Shown: positions 1 to 7,432 of the stretch, piece by piece | Position numbering within the stretch: the first letter of the stretch is position 1 | Layout of the letters: the number at the start of each line of letters is the position of its first letter | Source of the DNA: Lyngbya sp. CCAP 1446/10 | GTDB lineage: Bacteria > Cyanobacteriota > Cyanobacteriia > Cyanobacteriales > Microcoleaceae | Length of the DNA: 46,489 nt | Assembly (NCBI RefSeq): GCF_026130175.1 | Contig: NZ_JAIGNI010000047.1 | Span: 1 to 46,489 of the forward strand | Direction of reading: 5' to 3' | The notes under the pieces: generated by a model | Database searches by the model: none | What the model was told of the DNA's origin: nothing | What the model saw: the letters and a program-made list of their open reading frames with translations, nothing else | Program-made: the position numbers and the translations under genes

Positions 1-1
1 T

Positions 2-205
2 AAGAAGAGTCTATCAACACGAACTCACGTTTGTAGATGTGGATGTGTTTTAGACCGTGATCACAATGCAGCTAAGAATATCCTAAGTCGGGGATTAAGT
101 ACGGTAGGGCATACCGGAACTTGGGGTAACAATACCTTGAACGCTTGTGGAGAATTGACCGCTACCGATGTTGAAGTAATTCTGCATCGGCAAGTCGATT
201 CATAG
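2..205 (+). CDS. tnpB: TnpB (IS200/IS605-family OrfB) C-terminal fragment
   Basis: The reading frame is open from the window edge to TAG at 203-205, so only the last 67 residues are visible. It contains CRCGC followed by LDRDHNAAKNIL. This is the hallmark end of TnpB: the second half of the OrfB zinc ribbon and then the last acidic residue of the RuvC-like nuclease site (DRDxNAAxNIL). TnpB is the RNA-guided nuclease carried by IS200/IS605 elements. The gene is probably complete upstream of the window, so truncation here is by the window edge. A hairpin and a TCAA motif follow directly and may be the right end of the element. Family confidence is high; whether the copy is active cannot be judged. 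Confidence 0.85.
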   Translation, partial: KKSLSTRTHVCRCGCVLDRDHNAAKNILSRGLSTVGHTGTWGNNTLNACGELTATDVEVILHRQVDS

Positions 206-211
206 AAGCAA

Positions 212-248
212 GAATCGAGCGTGGCGTTGACTCCCGCTTGAGTGTCAA
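212..248 (+). mobile_element. candidate right end of the IS200/IS605 element
   Basis: Just after the tnpB stop there is an imperfect hairpin: TCGAGCG at 215-221 pairs with CGCTTGA at 235-241 with one G-T wobble. It is followed within a few bases by TCAA (245-248). IS200/IS605 elements end in subterminal hairpins, and in IS608 the right cleavage site is TCAA. The exact boundary is an inference from this resemblance. If it is right, the TGA stop of the adjacent minus-strand peroxiredoxin gene (245-247) comes from the element. Confidence 0.4.
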
Positions 249-784
249 TTATCGAAAGATTTCAGCAAAGTTTCCACACTAGCATTGTGGTCTATGAAGG
301 AGAACAAATGTTTGAAGAGGAGTTTTCCGTCTGCATCCAAAACAAACTGAGCCGGCAAAGGAGCACCCAAAGCCTGACCGGTTTCATAAGCCCGAAACAC
401 TTGACAGGTTGGATCGGACAGCAGAGGCATTTTTAAGCCTAAATCTCTCACCACTATTTGGCTTTGGCGGTCGTCAGTGCTTGTTACCATCAATAATTCT
501 ATATTGCGATCGGCAAACTGTTCCCACTTTTCATTCAAGGCTTTAATGTGAGGAAAACAGAAAGGGCAATATTGCTTTTCAGTAAAAATTCGAGTGAAAG
601 CCAGAACTACCGGTCTATCGCCCCGATAATTGGACAGCCTCACCAATTTGCCATTATTAATATCCGGCAATTCAAAATCTGGCGTTCTCTGTCCCAGTTT
701 CAGCACATTAGTGGCGGGAACAGGCAATAAATTTTGGAAAAACCGCTGATTTAACAAGCCGCTAAAATCAGTAGAAGTCAGCAT
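245..784 (-). CDS. peroxiredoxin-like (AhpC/TSA, thioredoxin fold) protein
   Basis: This 179-residue protein has the AhpC-TSA/redoxin fold: an N-terminal lead, then LGQRTPDFELPDINNG, a core beta strand RPVVLAFTRIF, and the active-site region QYCPFCFPH near residue 72. The C-terminal part (APLPAQFVLDADGKLLFKH) is typical of the family. The site has a CPFC pair rather than the single peroxidatic cysteine context VCPTE of its neighbour. It could therefore act as a thiol peroxidase of the Prx-like group or as a thioredoxin-like reductase. It is probably cytosolic, with no signal peptide. The start is ATG at 784 with AGGAAA just upstream. The stop lies at the possible end of an IS element, so the natural C-terminus may be slightly altered. 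It lies downstream of the 2-Cys peroxiredoxin gene on the same strand, separated by a MITE-like repeat. Confidence 0.8.
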   Translation of the reverse strand: MLTSTDFSGLLNQRFFQNLLPVPATNVLKLGQRTPDFELPDINNGKLVRLSNYRGDRPVVLAFTRIFTEKQYCPFCFPHIKALNEKWEQFADRNIELLMVTSTDDRQSQIVVRDLGLKMPLLSDPTCQVFRAYETGQALGAPLPAQFVLDADGKLLFKHLFSFIDHNASVETLLKSFDN

Positions 785-800
785 ATTTCCTAATTATGGG

Positions 801-832
801 ATTGGTAATTGGTAATTGGTAATTGGTAATTG
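801..832. repeat. heptanucleotide tandem repeat TTGGTAA
   Basis: About four and a half perfect copies of the 7-bp unit TTGGTAA lie just upstream of the peroxiredoxin-like gene. The same unit is seen near 32431-32466. It is of the STRR type known from filamentous cyanobacteria. Confidence 0.85.
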
Positions 833-881
833 AAAATCCGGTGAAACGAATGCCCCTGCACGTAGGGACACGGCACTGGTC

Positions 882-1072
882 ATTAGTGTCAACAATCGCC
901 ATAAAACCTTTGTATCTCTGGTTTGTTGCCGAGTCTATATCCCCCTAAATCCCCCTTAAAAAGGGGGACTTTGAATGCTTCCGGTTCCCCCCTTCTTAAG
1001 GGGGGCTAGGGGGGATCTAAGGCCTAATCGTCAAACAGCAGTGACTAGGTTTGACCTTAAGTTGAGACCAAT
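882..1072. mobile_element. MITE-like palindromic element, copy 1
   Basis: This is a 191-bp non-coding element. Its ends are inverted repeats: ATTAGTGTCAAC at 882-893 and GTTGAGACCAAT at 1061-1072 (one mismatch within the GTGTCAAC core). The centre (939-1017) is a large C-run/G-run palindrome of the type ATCCCCCTAAATCCCCC...GGGGGGATC. A second copy at 19002-19197 is similar from end to end, including the flanks of the core. The core alone recurs inverted at 12462-12544. No transposase is present, so movement would need one supplied from elsewhere. Confidence 0.75.
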
Positions 1073-1109
1073 GAGCACGCCTGCCGCGTCCCACAACTAT
1101 ACAATGTGC

Positions 1110-1709
1110 TTAAACCGCAGCAAAGAATACCTTAGACTTAACTGGATCGGGAGTCATTGTTTTGTCACCGGGCTGCCAGCCGGCGGGACAAACTTCATCG
1201 GGGTGAGACTGGACGTGTTGGATAGCTTGCAGAGTGCGGAGGGTTTCGTCTACGTTGCGGCCGAAGGCAAGGTTGTTGATAGTAGAGTGTTGGATGATGC
1301 CTTCTTTGTCGATGATGAACAGACCTCTGAGGGCAATGCCTGCTTCTGGGTCAAGAACATTGTAGTCGGAACTAATGGTTTTTTTGATATCGGCAACTAA
1401 AGGATAGTTGAGGTCGCCGACACCGCCTAATTTGCGGTCTGTTTGTATCCAAGCCAAGTGAGAGAATTCGCTGTCAACGGAGACGCCAAGGATTTCGGTG
1501 TCGATTTTTTTGAAGTCCTCGAAGCGATCGCTAAATGCTGTAATCTCAGTCGGGCAGACAAAGGTGAAGTCCAAGGGGTAGAAGAACAGGACTACATACT
1601 TTTTGCCTTTATAGTCTGACAGTTTAACTGTCTTGAATTCCTGATCCACTACGGCTGTTGCTGCGAAATCCGGTGCAGCTTGACCAACCCGGAGGCATTC
1701 ACTCGTCAT
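1110..1709 (-). CDS. typical 2-Cys peroxiredoxin
   Basis: This is a 199-residue thiol peroxidase that reduces hydrogen peroxide and alkyl hydroperoxides, usually recycled by thioredoxin. The peroxidatic cysteine lies in FTFVCPTE (about residue 52) and the resolving cysteine in DEVCPAGW (about residue 174), the normal spacing for a typical 2-Cys enzyme (Tsa/PrxA, chloroplast BAS1 type). It has GGVG and a C-terminal KVFFAAV. These match the two positions linked to sensitivity to over-oxidation (GGLG and YF), though with F in place of Y. Length is normal. The start is ATG at 1709, with an A-rich GGAAA sequence about 10 bases upstream and a plausible promoter before it. A second peroxiredoxin-like gene follows downstream on the same strand, beyond a MITE. 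Confidence 0.93.
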   Translation of the reverse strand: MTSECLRVGQAAPDFAATAVVDQEFKTVKLSDYKGKKYVVLFFYPLDFTFVCPTEITAFSDRFEDFKKIDTEILGVSVDSEFSHLAWIQTDRKLGGVGDLNYPLVADIKKTISSDYNVLDPEAGIALRGLFIIDKEGIIQHSTINNLAFGRNVDETLRTLQAIQHVQSHPDEVCPAGWQPGDKTMTPDPVKSKVFFAAV

Positions 1710-1753
1710 AGATTTTGTTTCCTTTTTTTACGAACTGTTACAAATATATCATA

Positions 1754-1781
1754 GTCATAACGACTACACGTATCTTGTCAA
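1754..1781 (-). promoter_or_regulatory. candidate promoter of the 2-Cys peroxiredoxin gene
   Basis: On the minus strand there is a perfect -35 box TTGACA (1776-1781) and a -10-like TATGAC (1754-1759) with a 16-bp spacer, about 45 bases from the ATG. This is sequence reading only; no start site is known. Confidence 0.45.
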
Positions 1782-1787
1782 AAAATC

Positions 1788-1823
1788 AAAAAAACACGCT
1801 CTCAAAATAGAGAGCGTGTTTTT
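1788..1823 (-). terminator. rho-independent terminator after tRNA-Met
   Basis: AACACGCTCTC and GAGAGCGTGTT form a perfect 11-bp stem with a six-base loop. It is flanked by A-runs on one side and T-runs on the other, so it can work in both directions. It lies 14 bases beyond the 3' end of the minus-strand tRNA gene and just before the peroxiredoxin promoter. Confidence 0.85.
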
Positions 1824-1836
1824 GTGGATGAAATCA

Positions 1837-1909
1837 TGGCTCAGGCGGGATTTGAACCTGCGACCTTGGGCTTATGAGTCCCCTGCGCTAACCACTGCGC
1901 CACTGAGCC
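1837..1909 (-). tRNA. tRNA-Met (anticodon CAT)
   Basis: The 73-nt gene folds as a cloverleaf. Its acceptor stem is GGCTCAG/CTGAGCC, the D stem is GCGC/GCGC, the anticodon loop is CTCATAA (anticodon CAT), the T loop is TTCAAAT and the discriminator is A. The T arm has the same A-C mismatch as E. coli elongator tRNA-Met, which supports elongator Met over Ile2 (lysidine) or initiator. The anticodon stem reads GGGGA/GCCCA, so only the three central pairs are Watson-Crick. CCA is not encoded. A terminator follows. Confidence 0.85.
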
Positions 1910-2047
1910 AAACTTACTTCACGATTTACTATCATAGCACGGTAGGGCGAGCTATGTCTCGATTTCAAACTACAGATTTTCTCATGAGTTATAATAAAAG
2001 TTATGAGTTTTGGTAATCATTCAAAACCCATAACTTCCGACCAGTCG

Positions 2048-4477
2048 TTACCGAGAAGCGCTGGAGGTATCGTCAGGCAGAAAAGCCATTGGATTGACAG
2101 CACCCTGTCCGGCGGGATGGACTTCAAAATGCACGTGCGGCCCGGTACTGAACCCGGTGCTGCCCATTTCTGAAATCTGTTCGCCTCGCTCGATCTTCTG
2201 ACCCTTCTGCACCAAAATTCGGCTGTTGTGGGCGTAGATCGTCTCTGAGCCGTCTGCATGGGTAATTTCCACCAGATAGCCGTAGCCGCCATCGTTCCAC
2301 TGTGCATAGGTAACCACCCCGCTGTCGGCGGCCATAACTGGCGTACCGATCGGCCCTGCAATATCAATTCCCTTGTGCATCCGTCCCCAGCGCCAGCCGT
2401 AGCCAGAAGTGAGAACGCCCTTAGCCGGCCAAATAAACCCGTTAGCCGACTGCTGTTTGCCGCCGTTAGGCAGATAAGTATCAGCGCCCGAAAGCGGAGG
2501 CAGTTCTGGAGAAACCATGCGTCCCAAAGACGGGTTGCTCAGGGGGTCGTAACCATCGGAACCCAAAGGAGCAGTTGCCACTACCGGCCGTTCCTGAGTA
2601 GAGGTAGAGTTCGGCGTCAGGTTGATCGGTTCCAGTTCGGCTGCACGAGCGGGGTCAAAACGCTCTTGCTGCTTCTGAACCTGCTCTGACCAAGCTCTAG
2701 ACGGCGGTCTGCTGACTTCATTCTGCACCGCCCCAGCGTACTCCGGGGTGTAGAGGTCAGGATTGACACTTGGGAGTTCTTCAGACGGGTTGCCCAAGGC
2801 GACTTTCGCTTCCGGCCCGTCAGTTGGAGCCAGGGAAACTGCATTTTCGCCGATCGAATTGCGCGAGGCGCGATATTCCTCTCGCAGCCTGACAACTTCT
2901 GCCCTCAAGCGTTCGGAATAAGGGTTGAAAGCGGTAGCGGTGGGTAGATCCTCCGCATTCGACTCAAGTAAAGCGCTCGTGGGAGTGGCATTTAAACCCT
3001 GGGCGTTACTAACATTTTGCAAGCTGATCGGCTGCGGGTATGCAGCAGCGACGGTGGTAGCAGTTGCACTTGCTGGCTGGGGCAGGGCGCTGGTGTCAAC
3101 GGCACCTGTAAATGTTGGTTCGCCTTGAAGTTCCAGCTTTCTGGTGTCGCTAATGGTTTGAGAAACTTGAGTTAGCGGAATGCTGTTAATTTGGGGAACC
3201 ATCGGCGCTGAAATATTGTTCAGACCTTCCAAGTTCGCCAAGGGAGAGACAACCGCGACTGTGGGCGCGGGTGCTGCAACGCCAGCACTGGCTGTGGATG
3301 GGGTAGACGAGCTCTTGTTCAAAGATGCGGGAACAGAAGTCGCCGACCAGACAGATGTAGAGTTAAAGGCAGAATCAGGGGCTGTCGCCTGCACCGCTGG
3401 ATTATTTGACCCAACTTTGGGAATTTTCAGCCGTTGATTGACATTCAATAAGTTGGGATTGCCGAGCTTGTTGACGGCGATCAGCTCTTTGGGCGATACG
3501 CCGTGACTACTGGCGATCGCATCCAACGTATCTCCCGGACGCACGTTGTAGAGCGTTTGGGCTGGCGCTGCGCTACTGTTGCCTGCTGGGGAGACTACCA
3601 CAGCGGAAGGCAAACTCGGTGTTACCAGAGACTGTTCAATGGACTCGAATGCTCGATCGGGCGATGCTGCTTGACCCACCGTAGCATTGGGAATTACAGG
3701 TGTGGCCCTGAGGTCAGGAATTGCTGACGAGGTGGCAGATTCGGGGGATGCCAGCGTCGGTACAGCAGGTGTAGATGAATTTACTCCCACCTCAGAGTCC
3801 AACAGGGGCCGACCTGATGCTGTGGTGCGGTTTTCCTGTTTTTTCAAACTGTCGATCGCCCCGTCTGCGTTCGGGCTGTCGATCGAAATTTGTGCCGGTA
3901 CCGTCGTCGCCAGCTCAGGCGCTGTGGTTGGCTGCCCAGACAGGGCTGCACTATCCAACGACTCGGAGCCGATCAGATTTAATGTTTGTTCGGGATTGAC
4001 CGCGGCAGTATTGCCAGGGTTCTCTTGTGGCGAGGCTTCTAGAGCCTGCGGAATCCTTAATTCTTGGCCAACTTGGAGTACGGTATCGGGTTTGATGCCG
4101 TTAGCAGTTGCTAGTGCTTTCGGTTCAATTTCATAGTCCCGAGACAGATCCCAAAGGGTTTGTCCCTGCTGAACCTTAACCCCTAGTTGTGTGGTTGAGG
4201 AACCGTCAACTTGTGCGGAGGTCGCGGGCCCGTTGGCCGATACTGGCTGTACTTCAGCGGTAGATTCTGCTGTCGGTGTGAGTTCAGACGCGCGAGCGCT
4301 GTCTCCGTTTCTCGGCAGCAGGATGCCAGAAGCACCTACCGATATTGCCAGCCCGATCGTGGCGAGAGAGCGAACTCTGCCAGTGCTGAGCGTTGTCTGC
4401 TTGGACGGTTCCGCAGAACCGTCTCTGTCGATTTCACTAGCCTGAACAGGCTTAATTTGGGGATATGTTCGTTTCAA
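2048..4477 (-). CDS. LysM and M23 metallopeptidase domain protein (peptidoglycan hydrolase)
   Basis: This is an 809-residue envelope protein. A hydrophobic segment at about residues 37-54 probably anchors or exports it. A first LysM domain (residues about 100-143, QGQTLWDLSRDYEI) and a second (about 307-354, RPGDTLDAIASSHG) bind peptidoglycan. A long Ser/Pro/Ala-rich linker leads to a C-terminal M23 (lysostaphin/NlpD-type) domain at about 682-795. The zinc-site motifs are visible as HKGIDIA (about 701) and HVHFEV (about 783), so it looks catalytically intact. The likely role is cutting peptide cross-links during growth or cell separation. The start is TTG at 4475-4477, chosen because a perfect AGGAGGT lies 7 bases upstream and no ATG fits. 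A leader of nearly 600 bp precedes it. Confidence 0.9.
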   Translation of the reverse strand: MKRTYPQIKPVQASEIDRDGSAEPSKQTTLSTGRVRSLATIGLAISVGASGILLPRNGDSARASELTPTAESTAEVQPVSANGPATSAQVDGSSTTQLGVKVQQGQTLWDLSRDYEIEPKALATANGIKPDTVLQVGQELRIPQALEASPQENPGNTAAVNPEQTLNLIGSESLDSAALSGQPTTAPELATTVPAQISIDSPNADGAIDSLKKQENRTTASGRPLLDSEVGVNSSTPAVPTLASPESATSSAIPDLRATPVIPNATVGQAASPDRAFESIEQSLVTPSLPSAVVVSPAGNSSAAPAQTLYNVRPGDTLDAIASSHGVSPKELIAVNKLGNPNLLNVNQRLKIPKVGSNNPAVQATAPDSAFNSTSVWSATSVPASLNKSSSTPSTASAGVAAPAPTVAVVSPLANLEGLNNISAPMVPQINSIPLTQVSQTISDTRKLELQGEPTFTGAVDTSALPQPASATATTVAAAYPQPISLQNVSNAQGLNATPTSALLESNAEDLPTATAFNPYSERLRAEVVRLREEYRASRNSIGENAVSLAPTDGPEAKVALGNPSEELPSVNPDLYTPEYAGAVQNEVSRPPSRAWSEQVQKQQERFDPARAAELEPINLTPNSTSTQERPVVATAPLGSDGYDPLSNPSLGRMVSPELPPLSGADTYLPNGGKQQSANGFIWPAKGVLTSGYGWRWGRMHKGIDIAGPIGTPVMAADSGVVTYAQWNDGGYGYLVEITHADGSETIYAHNSRILVQKGQKIERGEQISEMGSTGFSTGPHVHFEVHPAGQGAVNPMAFLPDDTSSASR

Positions 4478-4484
4478 AAAAACG

Positions 4485-4491
4485 ACCTCCT
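4485..4491 (-). promoter_or_regulatory. strong Shine-Dalgarno AGGAGGT deciding a TTG start
   Basis: AGGAGGT on the minus strand lies 7 bases before the TTG codon of the LysM/M23 gene. Most other genes here have weak or no such site, so this one fixes the start. Confidence 0.75.
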
Positions 4492-5068
4492 ACTGAGAAG
4501 CGCTAACTGTCCTTGGAAACACTCAAGGTTATCGCATGATGCTGAATTTAAATCAACAACCAAAAAAATTCTGATTGTTGAAAGCGATCGTGCTTAGGCA
4601 AGATTACCTTGCTTTTTAAATTTAGACAAGCTTGCACGTCAGAATTTTTTAAATTCTCGGTCAAACCCGCTGCAATTACACCCCAAAAGCCTTACACCGT
4701 AATAGGTGGAACGAATACATAAAATATGCGTTCTCACACAGACTAAGACTCTCACCTATTGTCCGACTCTATGCTAAATTCCGGACAACCTACAACCGTA
4801 TATTTACTAGATATCAATAGCCTTCAGGCACAAGCAGGCGATCCCTGACGCATTCAATCCCTGAAATCCTCTATTTTTGTGTTTGCATCATCGCAGCGAC
4901 TAATTTGGTATTACTGATAACAATCTGTTTTTGGATTCATAAAATATATTAATCTCCGCTATCTAGATTTTCACCTCTTTGATACAAATTTCTTATATTT
5001 AAAGGGAGATTTGGCTGCTCCCGACAGCTATTAAATATCTATATGCGTATGTATCTGTCGATCGAGAT
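4492..5068. other. long non-coding stretch upstream of the LysM/M23 gene
   Basis: About 580 AT-rich bases hold no convincing gene. AATAGGTG near 4701 and CACCTATT near 4752 form an inverted pair, and there is a short palindrome around AAATTC/GAATTT near 4641-4656. It is the leader of the LysM/M23 gene and the downstream spacer of no other plus-strand gene. I compared it with the c-di-AMP (ydaO) riboswitch, which often precedes wall hydrolases, and did not find its conserved core. Confidence 0.5.
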
Positions 5069-5530
5069 TTATCCCAGCTCGCCCAACTGTCGTTTAGCCT
5101 CAAATAAACCTACAGCGGCGCTGACAGAGAGATTCAAACTCCTGACTCCAGGCTGGCTCATGGGAATAAAAACTGTGGCATCGCAGGCATCCAAGACGAA
5201 TTGAGGAATGCCAACAGTTTCCGAGCCAAACATCAACCAGTCGCTGGATTGAAATTGGAATTGAGTGTAACTGCATCGCCCGCCAGTGCTGAATCCGATC
5301 GATCGCCCTCCGCGCTCCTGCTGACATATTTGAAAAGCCGCTAAGTCTTCGTGGCAGTGGAGATTGACGTAGGGCCAATAATCTAAGCCTGCCCGTTTCA
5401 GGTAGCGATCGCTAATTTCAAACCCCAGCGGGCCGACTAAATGCAGTTCCGTGCCTGTGGCAGCGCAAGTGCGGGCAATATTGCCAGTATTCGGGGGGAT
5501 TTGCGGGTGAATCAAGACAAGTTGGGGCAT
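5069..5530 (-). CDS. trmL: tRNA (cytidine/uridine-34 2'-O)-methyltransferase TrmL
   Basis: This 153-residue protein has the size and all three motifs of the SpoU (SPOUT) family TrmL/YibK group: PPNTGNIARTCAATG near the N-terminus, LMFGSETVGIP around residue 100, and RSLNLSVSAAVGLFEAKRQ at the end. The last two form the knotted S-adenosylmethionine site. Known members methylate the 2'-OH of the wobble nucleotide in tRNA-Leu isoacceptors, acting as dimers in the cytosol. The start ATG at 5530 has no clear ribosome binding site. The gene sits on the same strand as gshA with a 240-bp repeat-containing gap, so it is probably transcribed separately. Confidence 0.92.
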   Translation of the reverse strand: MPQLVLIHPQIPPNTGNIARTCAATGTELHLVGPLGFEISDRYLKRAGLDYWPYVNLHCHEDLAAFQICQQERGGRSIGFSTGGRCSYTQFQFQSSDWLMFGSETVGIPQFVLDACDATVFIPMSQPGVRSLNLSVSAAVGLFEAKRQLGELG

Positions 5531-5542
5531 GAAGCTAATACA

Positions 5543-5566
5543 ATTTGAGATTTGAGATTTGAGATT
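5543..5566. repeat. heptanucleotide repeat ATTTGAG
   Basis: Three and a half copies of ATTTGAG lie in the short spacer between gshA and trmL. Nothing else is recognised between 5531 and 5770. Confidence 0.7.
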
Positions 5567-5770
5567 GGGGATAATTGATTACACAAGGGTTTGGAGCTTG
5601 CTTACCGTTACATTTTTTGGGGGGGAACCAGTATAACTGAAAGCGCGAATTTACAGCTATTGGGAGATGTAGAAATCTACCCAAAGGTAGAGAAAATTCA
5701 TAGCTTTTAGTTATATCGTGTCCGTCCTCCCATTGATTAAATATTCTGATTTGTTTTTGATAGCTCCCTT

Positions 5771-6922
5771 TCAAGCAACTAACTGGGCGCACAAGTTGTC
5801 TTCGAGCTCGAATTCTTGGTGAGCCATGCCATCAATCCCTTGGAGAATAATACTGCGGGTGTCCAAACCGCGATCGTGAAGTTTCAACCACTGCTGGGCG
5901 GTGTTACCTTCCCGGAGAATCTTTTTGAGCGGCGAGAGAAAGCAACTAAAGCCGCGTTTTTTGGCAAAAGGCCAGACTTCCTGGTAAATTTCCTCAATCC
6001 AATCTCGCGCCAAAATCTTTCTGCCATCTTGCCAGTGGATGAGTTCAGCATCCAAACTTTGCCGCGATGCAGCAATTTCGTTGGCGTCGGTGAGGGCAAC
6101 TAAGTCTTGGTTGCGGGTGGCTGCGGGCAAGGTGCTGAGTTCTAAGGGGTCTAAGCTGGGGTCTTCCATCATCTGCCAAATGCGAGCTTCTAGCAGGGCA
6201 GTGATGGCCAACAAAGCCAGAGGATTGACTTCGAGATCGCAAATTCTCAGTTCGAGGCGGTTGAGACAGTAGGGGCGACGATCGCCATTTGGGCGCACAG
6301 CAGACCACAAATGGCGGACATTTTGCATACTGCCGAGTTCTAGCTGTTCTTCAGTCCACTGGATGTAATGCTTGTGACTTTCAAACAGGGGGACGATGGC
6401 GGGAGTTTTGGGAAACAAACCCCACCGAGTGGAATGATAGCCAGTGACTTCGCCGTCGAGGAAGGGAGAAGAGGCGCTCATGGCAAGGTAAAGCGGTGCT
6501 TCGACGCGGGCGAGGCGGATGGCGCGCATCAGCATTTCTGGTTGGGAGATGCCGATGTTGATGTGAATGCTGGCGGTGACGACTTTCGTACCGTAGGTTT
6601 GCTCGATGTAGGTGTGATAGGGATTGTTGGGATCTGATCTGTAAAATCGATCGCTTCCGCCGAGAGATAGGGTACTTCCGGGGAGCAATGTATAGTCGCC
6701 CAATTGTTTGAGATACTCGCGCAGCCGGACTCGCGGCTTGACTAGGGCACACAGCAGGCGATCGTAGCTGCACAGCGGGGCCGTCGTGTACTCCACATTG
6801 CGACTATCAGGCTCCCGCACAAATCCCTCTAAATCGGCGACTATGCGATCGGACAGACCGACAACCTCGCCTTCGGGCGTGCCGGTATACATTTCTACTT
6901 CAAAGCCTTTTGATAGCAGCAC
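5771..6922 (-). CDS. gshA: glutamate-cysteine ligase, cyanobacterial type
   Basis: This 383-residue protein matches the cyanobacterial GshA family that makes gamma-glutamylcysteine, the first step of glutathione synthesis. Recognisable stretches are LLSKGFEVEMYTGTPEGEVV at the N-terminus, the FVREPDSRNVEYTTAPL segment, GSTLSLGG, the TASIHINIGIS motif, and the NRLELRICDLE segment. All resemble the glutamate- and metal-binding parts of the GCS2-related fold. The start is GTG at 6920-6922. Length is normal. It is cytosolic. Together with the two peroxiredoxins nearby it points to thiol-based redox defence, but the genes are not in one operon. Confidence 0.92.
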   Translation of the reverse strand: MLLSKGFEVEMYTGTPEGEVVGLSDRIVADLEGFVREPDSRNVEYTTAPLCSYDRLLCALVKPRVRLREYLKQLGDYTLLPGSTLSLGGSDRFYRSDPNNPYHTYIEQTYGTKVVTASIHINIGISQPEMLMRAIRLARVEAPLYLAMSASSPFLDGEVTGYHSTRWGLFPKTPAIVPLFESHKHYIQWTEEQLELGSMQNVRHLWSAVRPNGDRRPYCLNRLELRICDLEVNPLALLAITALLEARIWQMMEDPSLDPLELSTLPAATRNQDLVALTDANEIAASRQSLDAELIHWQDGRKILARDWIEEIYQEVWPFAKKRGFSCFLSPLKKILREGNTAQQWLKLHDRGLDTRSIILQGIDGMAHQEFELEDNLCAQLVA

Positions 6923-7003
6923 GTTTGTTCCTCAGCTAAGTTGAGTGCTAGTTTCTAGTATCCCAAAAATTGACCGGTTCGTACTATCTGCCACAGGGCA
7001 GAG

Positions 7004-7198
7004 TTAAAATTTTGGGTGGCTGGCAATGAAACCGGGTGTTTCGGCGCCAACAAGTTCGATCGTTTGTGTGTTAGTTGCTGGCCCGAAAGCGGCAAATGCT
7101 GGCACCGCAAAGAGTGGACGAGGCGGTTTTATAGTCAAAAAGGCTGTTTGTTCGATCGAGTTTGTGTTTGATTCGGCATTCGGGGCGATCGAACTCAT
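7004..7198 (-). CDS. possible small protein upstream of gshA (unrecognised)
   Basis: An ATG at 7198 opens a 64-residue frame (MSSIAPNAESNTNS... ending GFIASHPKF) on the gshA strand, ending 81 bases before its GTG. Codon composition looks coding-like, and an AGGTGGG lies about a dozen bases upstream of the ATG. An overlapping plus-strand frame of similar quality exists, so this is a guess. A longer version of the same frame reads through repeat sequence and is less likely. Confidence 0.25.
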   Translation of the reverse strand: MSSIAPNAESNTNSIEQTAFLTIKPPRPLFAVPAFAAFGPATNTQTIELVGAETPGFIASHPKF

Positions 7199-7251
7199 AG
7201 TGAAGAGAACCCACCTTACCTCAGACAGAAGTGAGAAAGCATTGCCTACTG

Positions 7252-7334
7252 CCTTCCTCCTAGCTTCCCTCTCCCCTCTTCCTTGCTTCCCTCTTCCATC
7301 TTCGTTCTTCCCTCTTCCATCTTCCTTCTTCCTT
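7252..7334. repeat. purine-rich heptanucleotide repeats (GGAAGAR family, minus strand)
   Basis: Degenerate 7-bp units of the type CTTCCYT/CTTCCAT run through this spacer. On the other strand they read GGAAGAA/GGAAGAG. The same family is found at 27630-27811 and inside the coding region at 45699-45760. Confidence 0.75.
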
Positions 7335-7432
7335 CGACATCTGTTTTCTGCCTTGAGGGGGATAGCCGCAGAGATATCTTGGGTGCGATTCTCAAAGAAG
7401 ACTCTGCAATATTTTTGAGCTATTATTAACTC

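Noticed and set aside
4492..5068. A c-di-AMP (ydaO) riboswitch before the wall hydrolase gene
   Set aside because: The conserved GGGGGA-containing core was looked for on the minus strand and not found.
7026..7418. A 130-residue plus-strand frame between gshA and the permease gene
   Set aside because: Its second half is translated heptamer repeat ([11 protein letters not shown]) and it overlaps an equally good minus-strand frame. No family features are seen.
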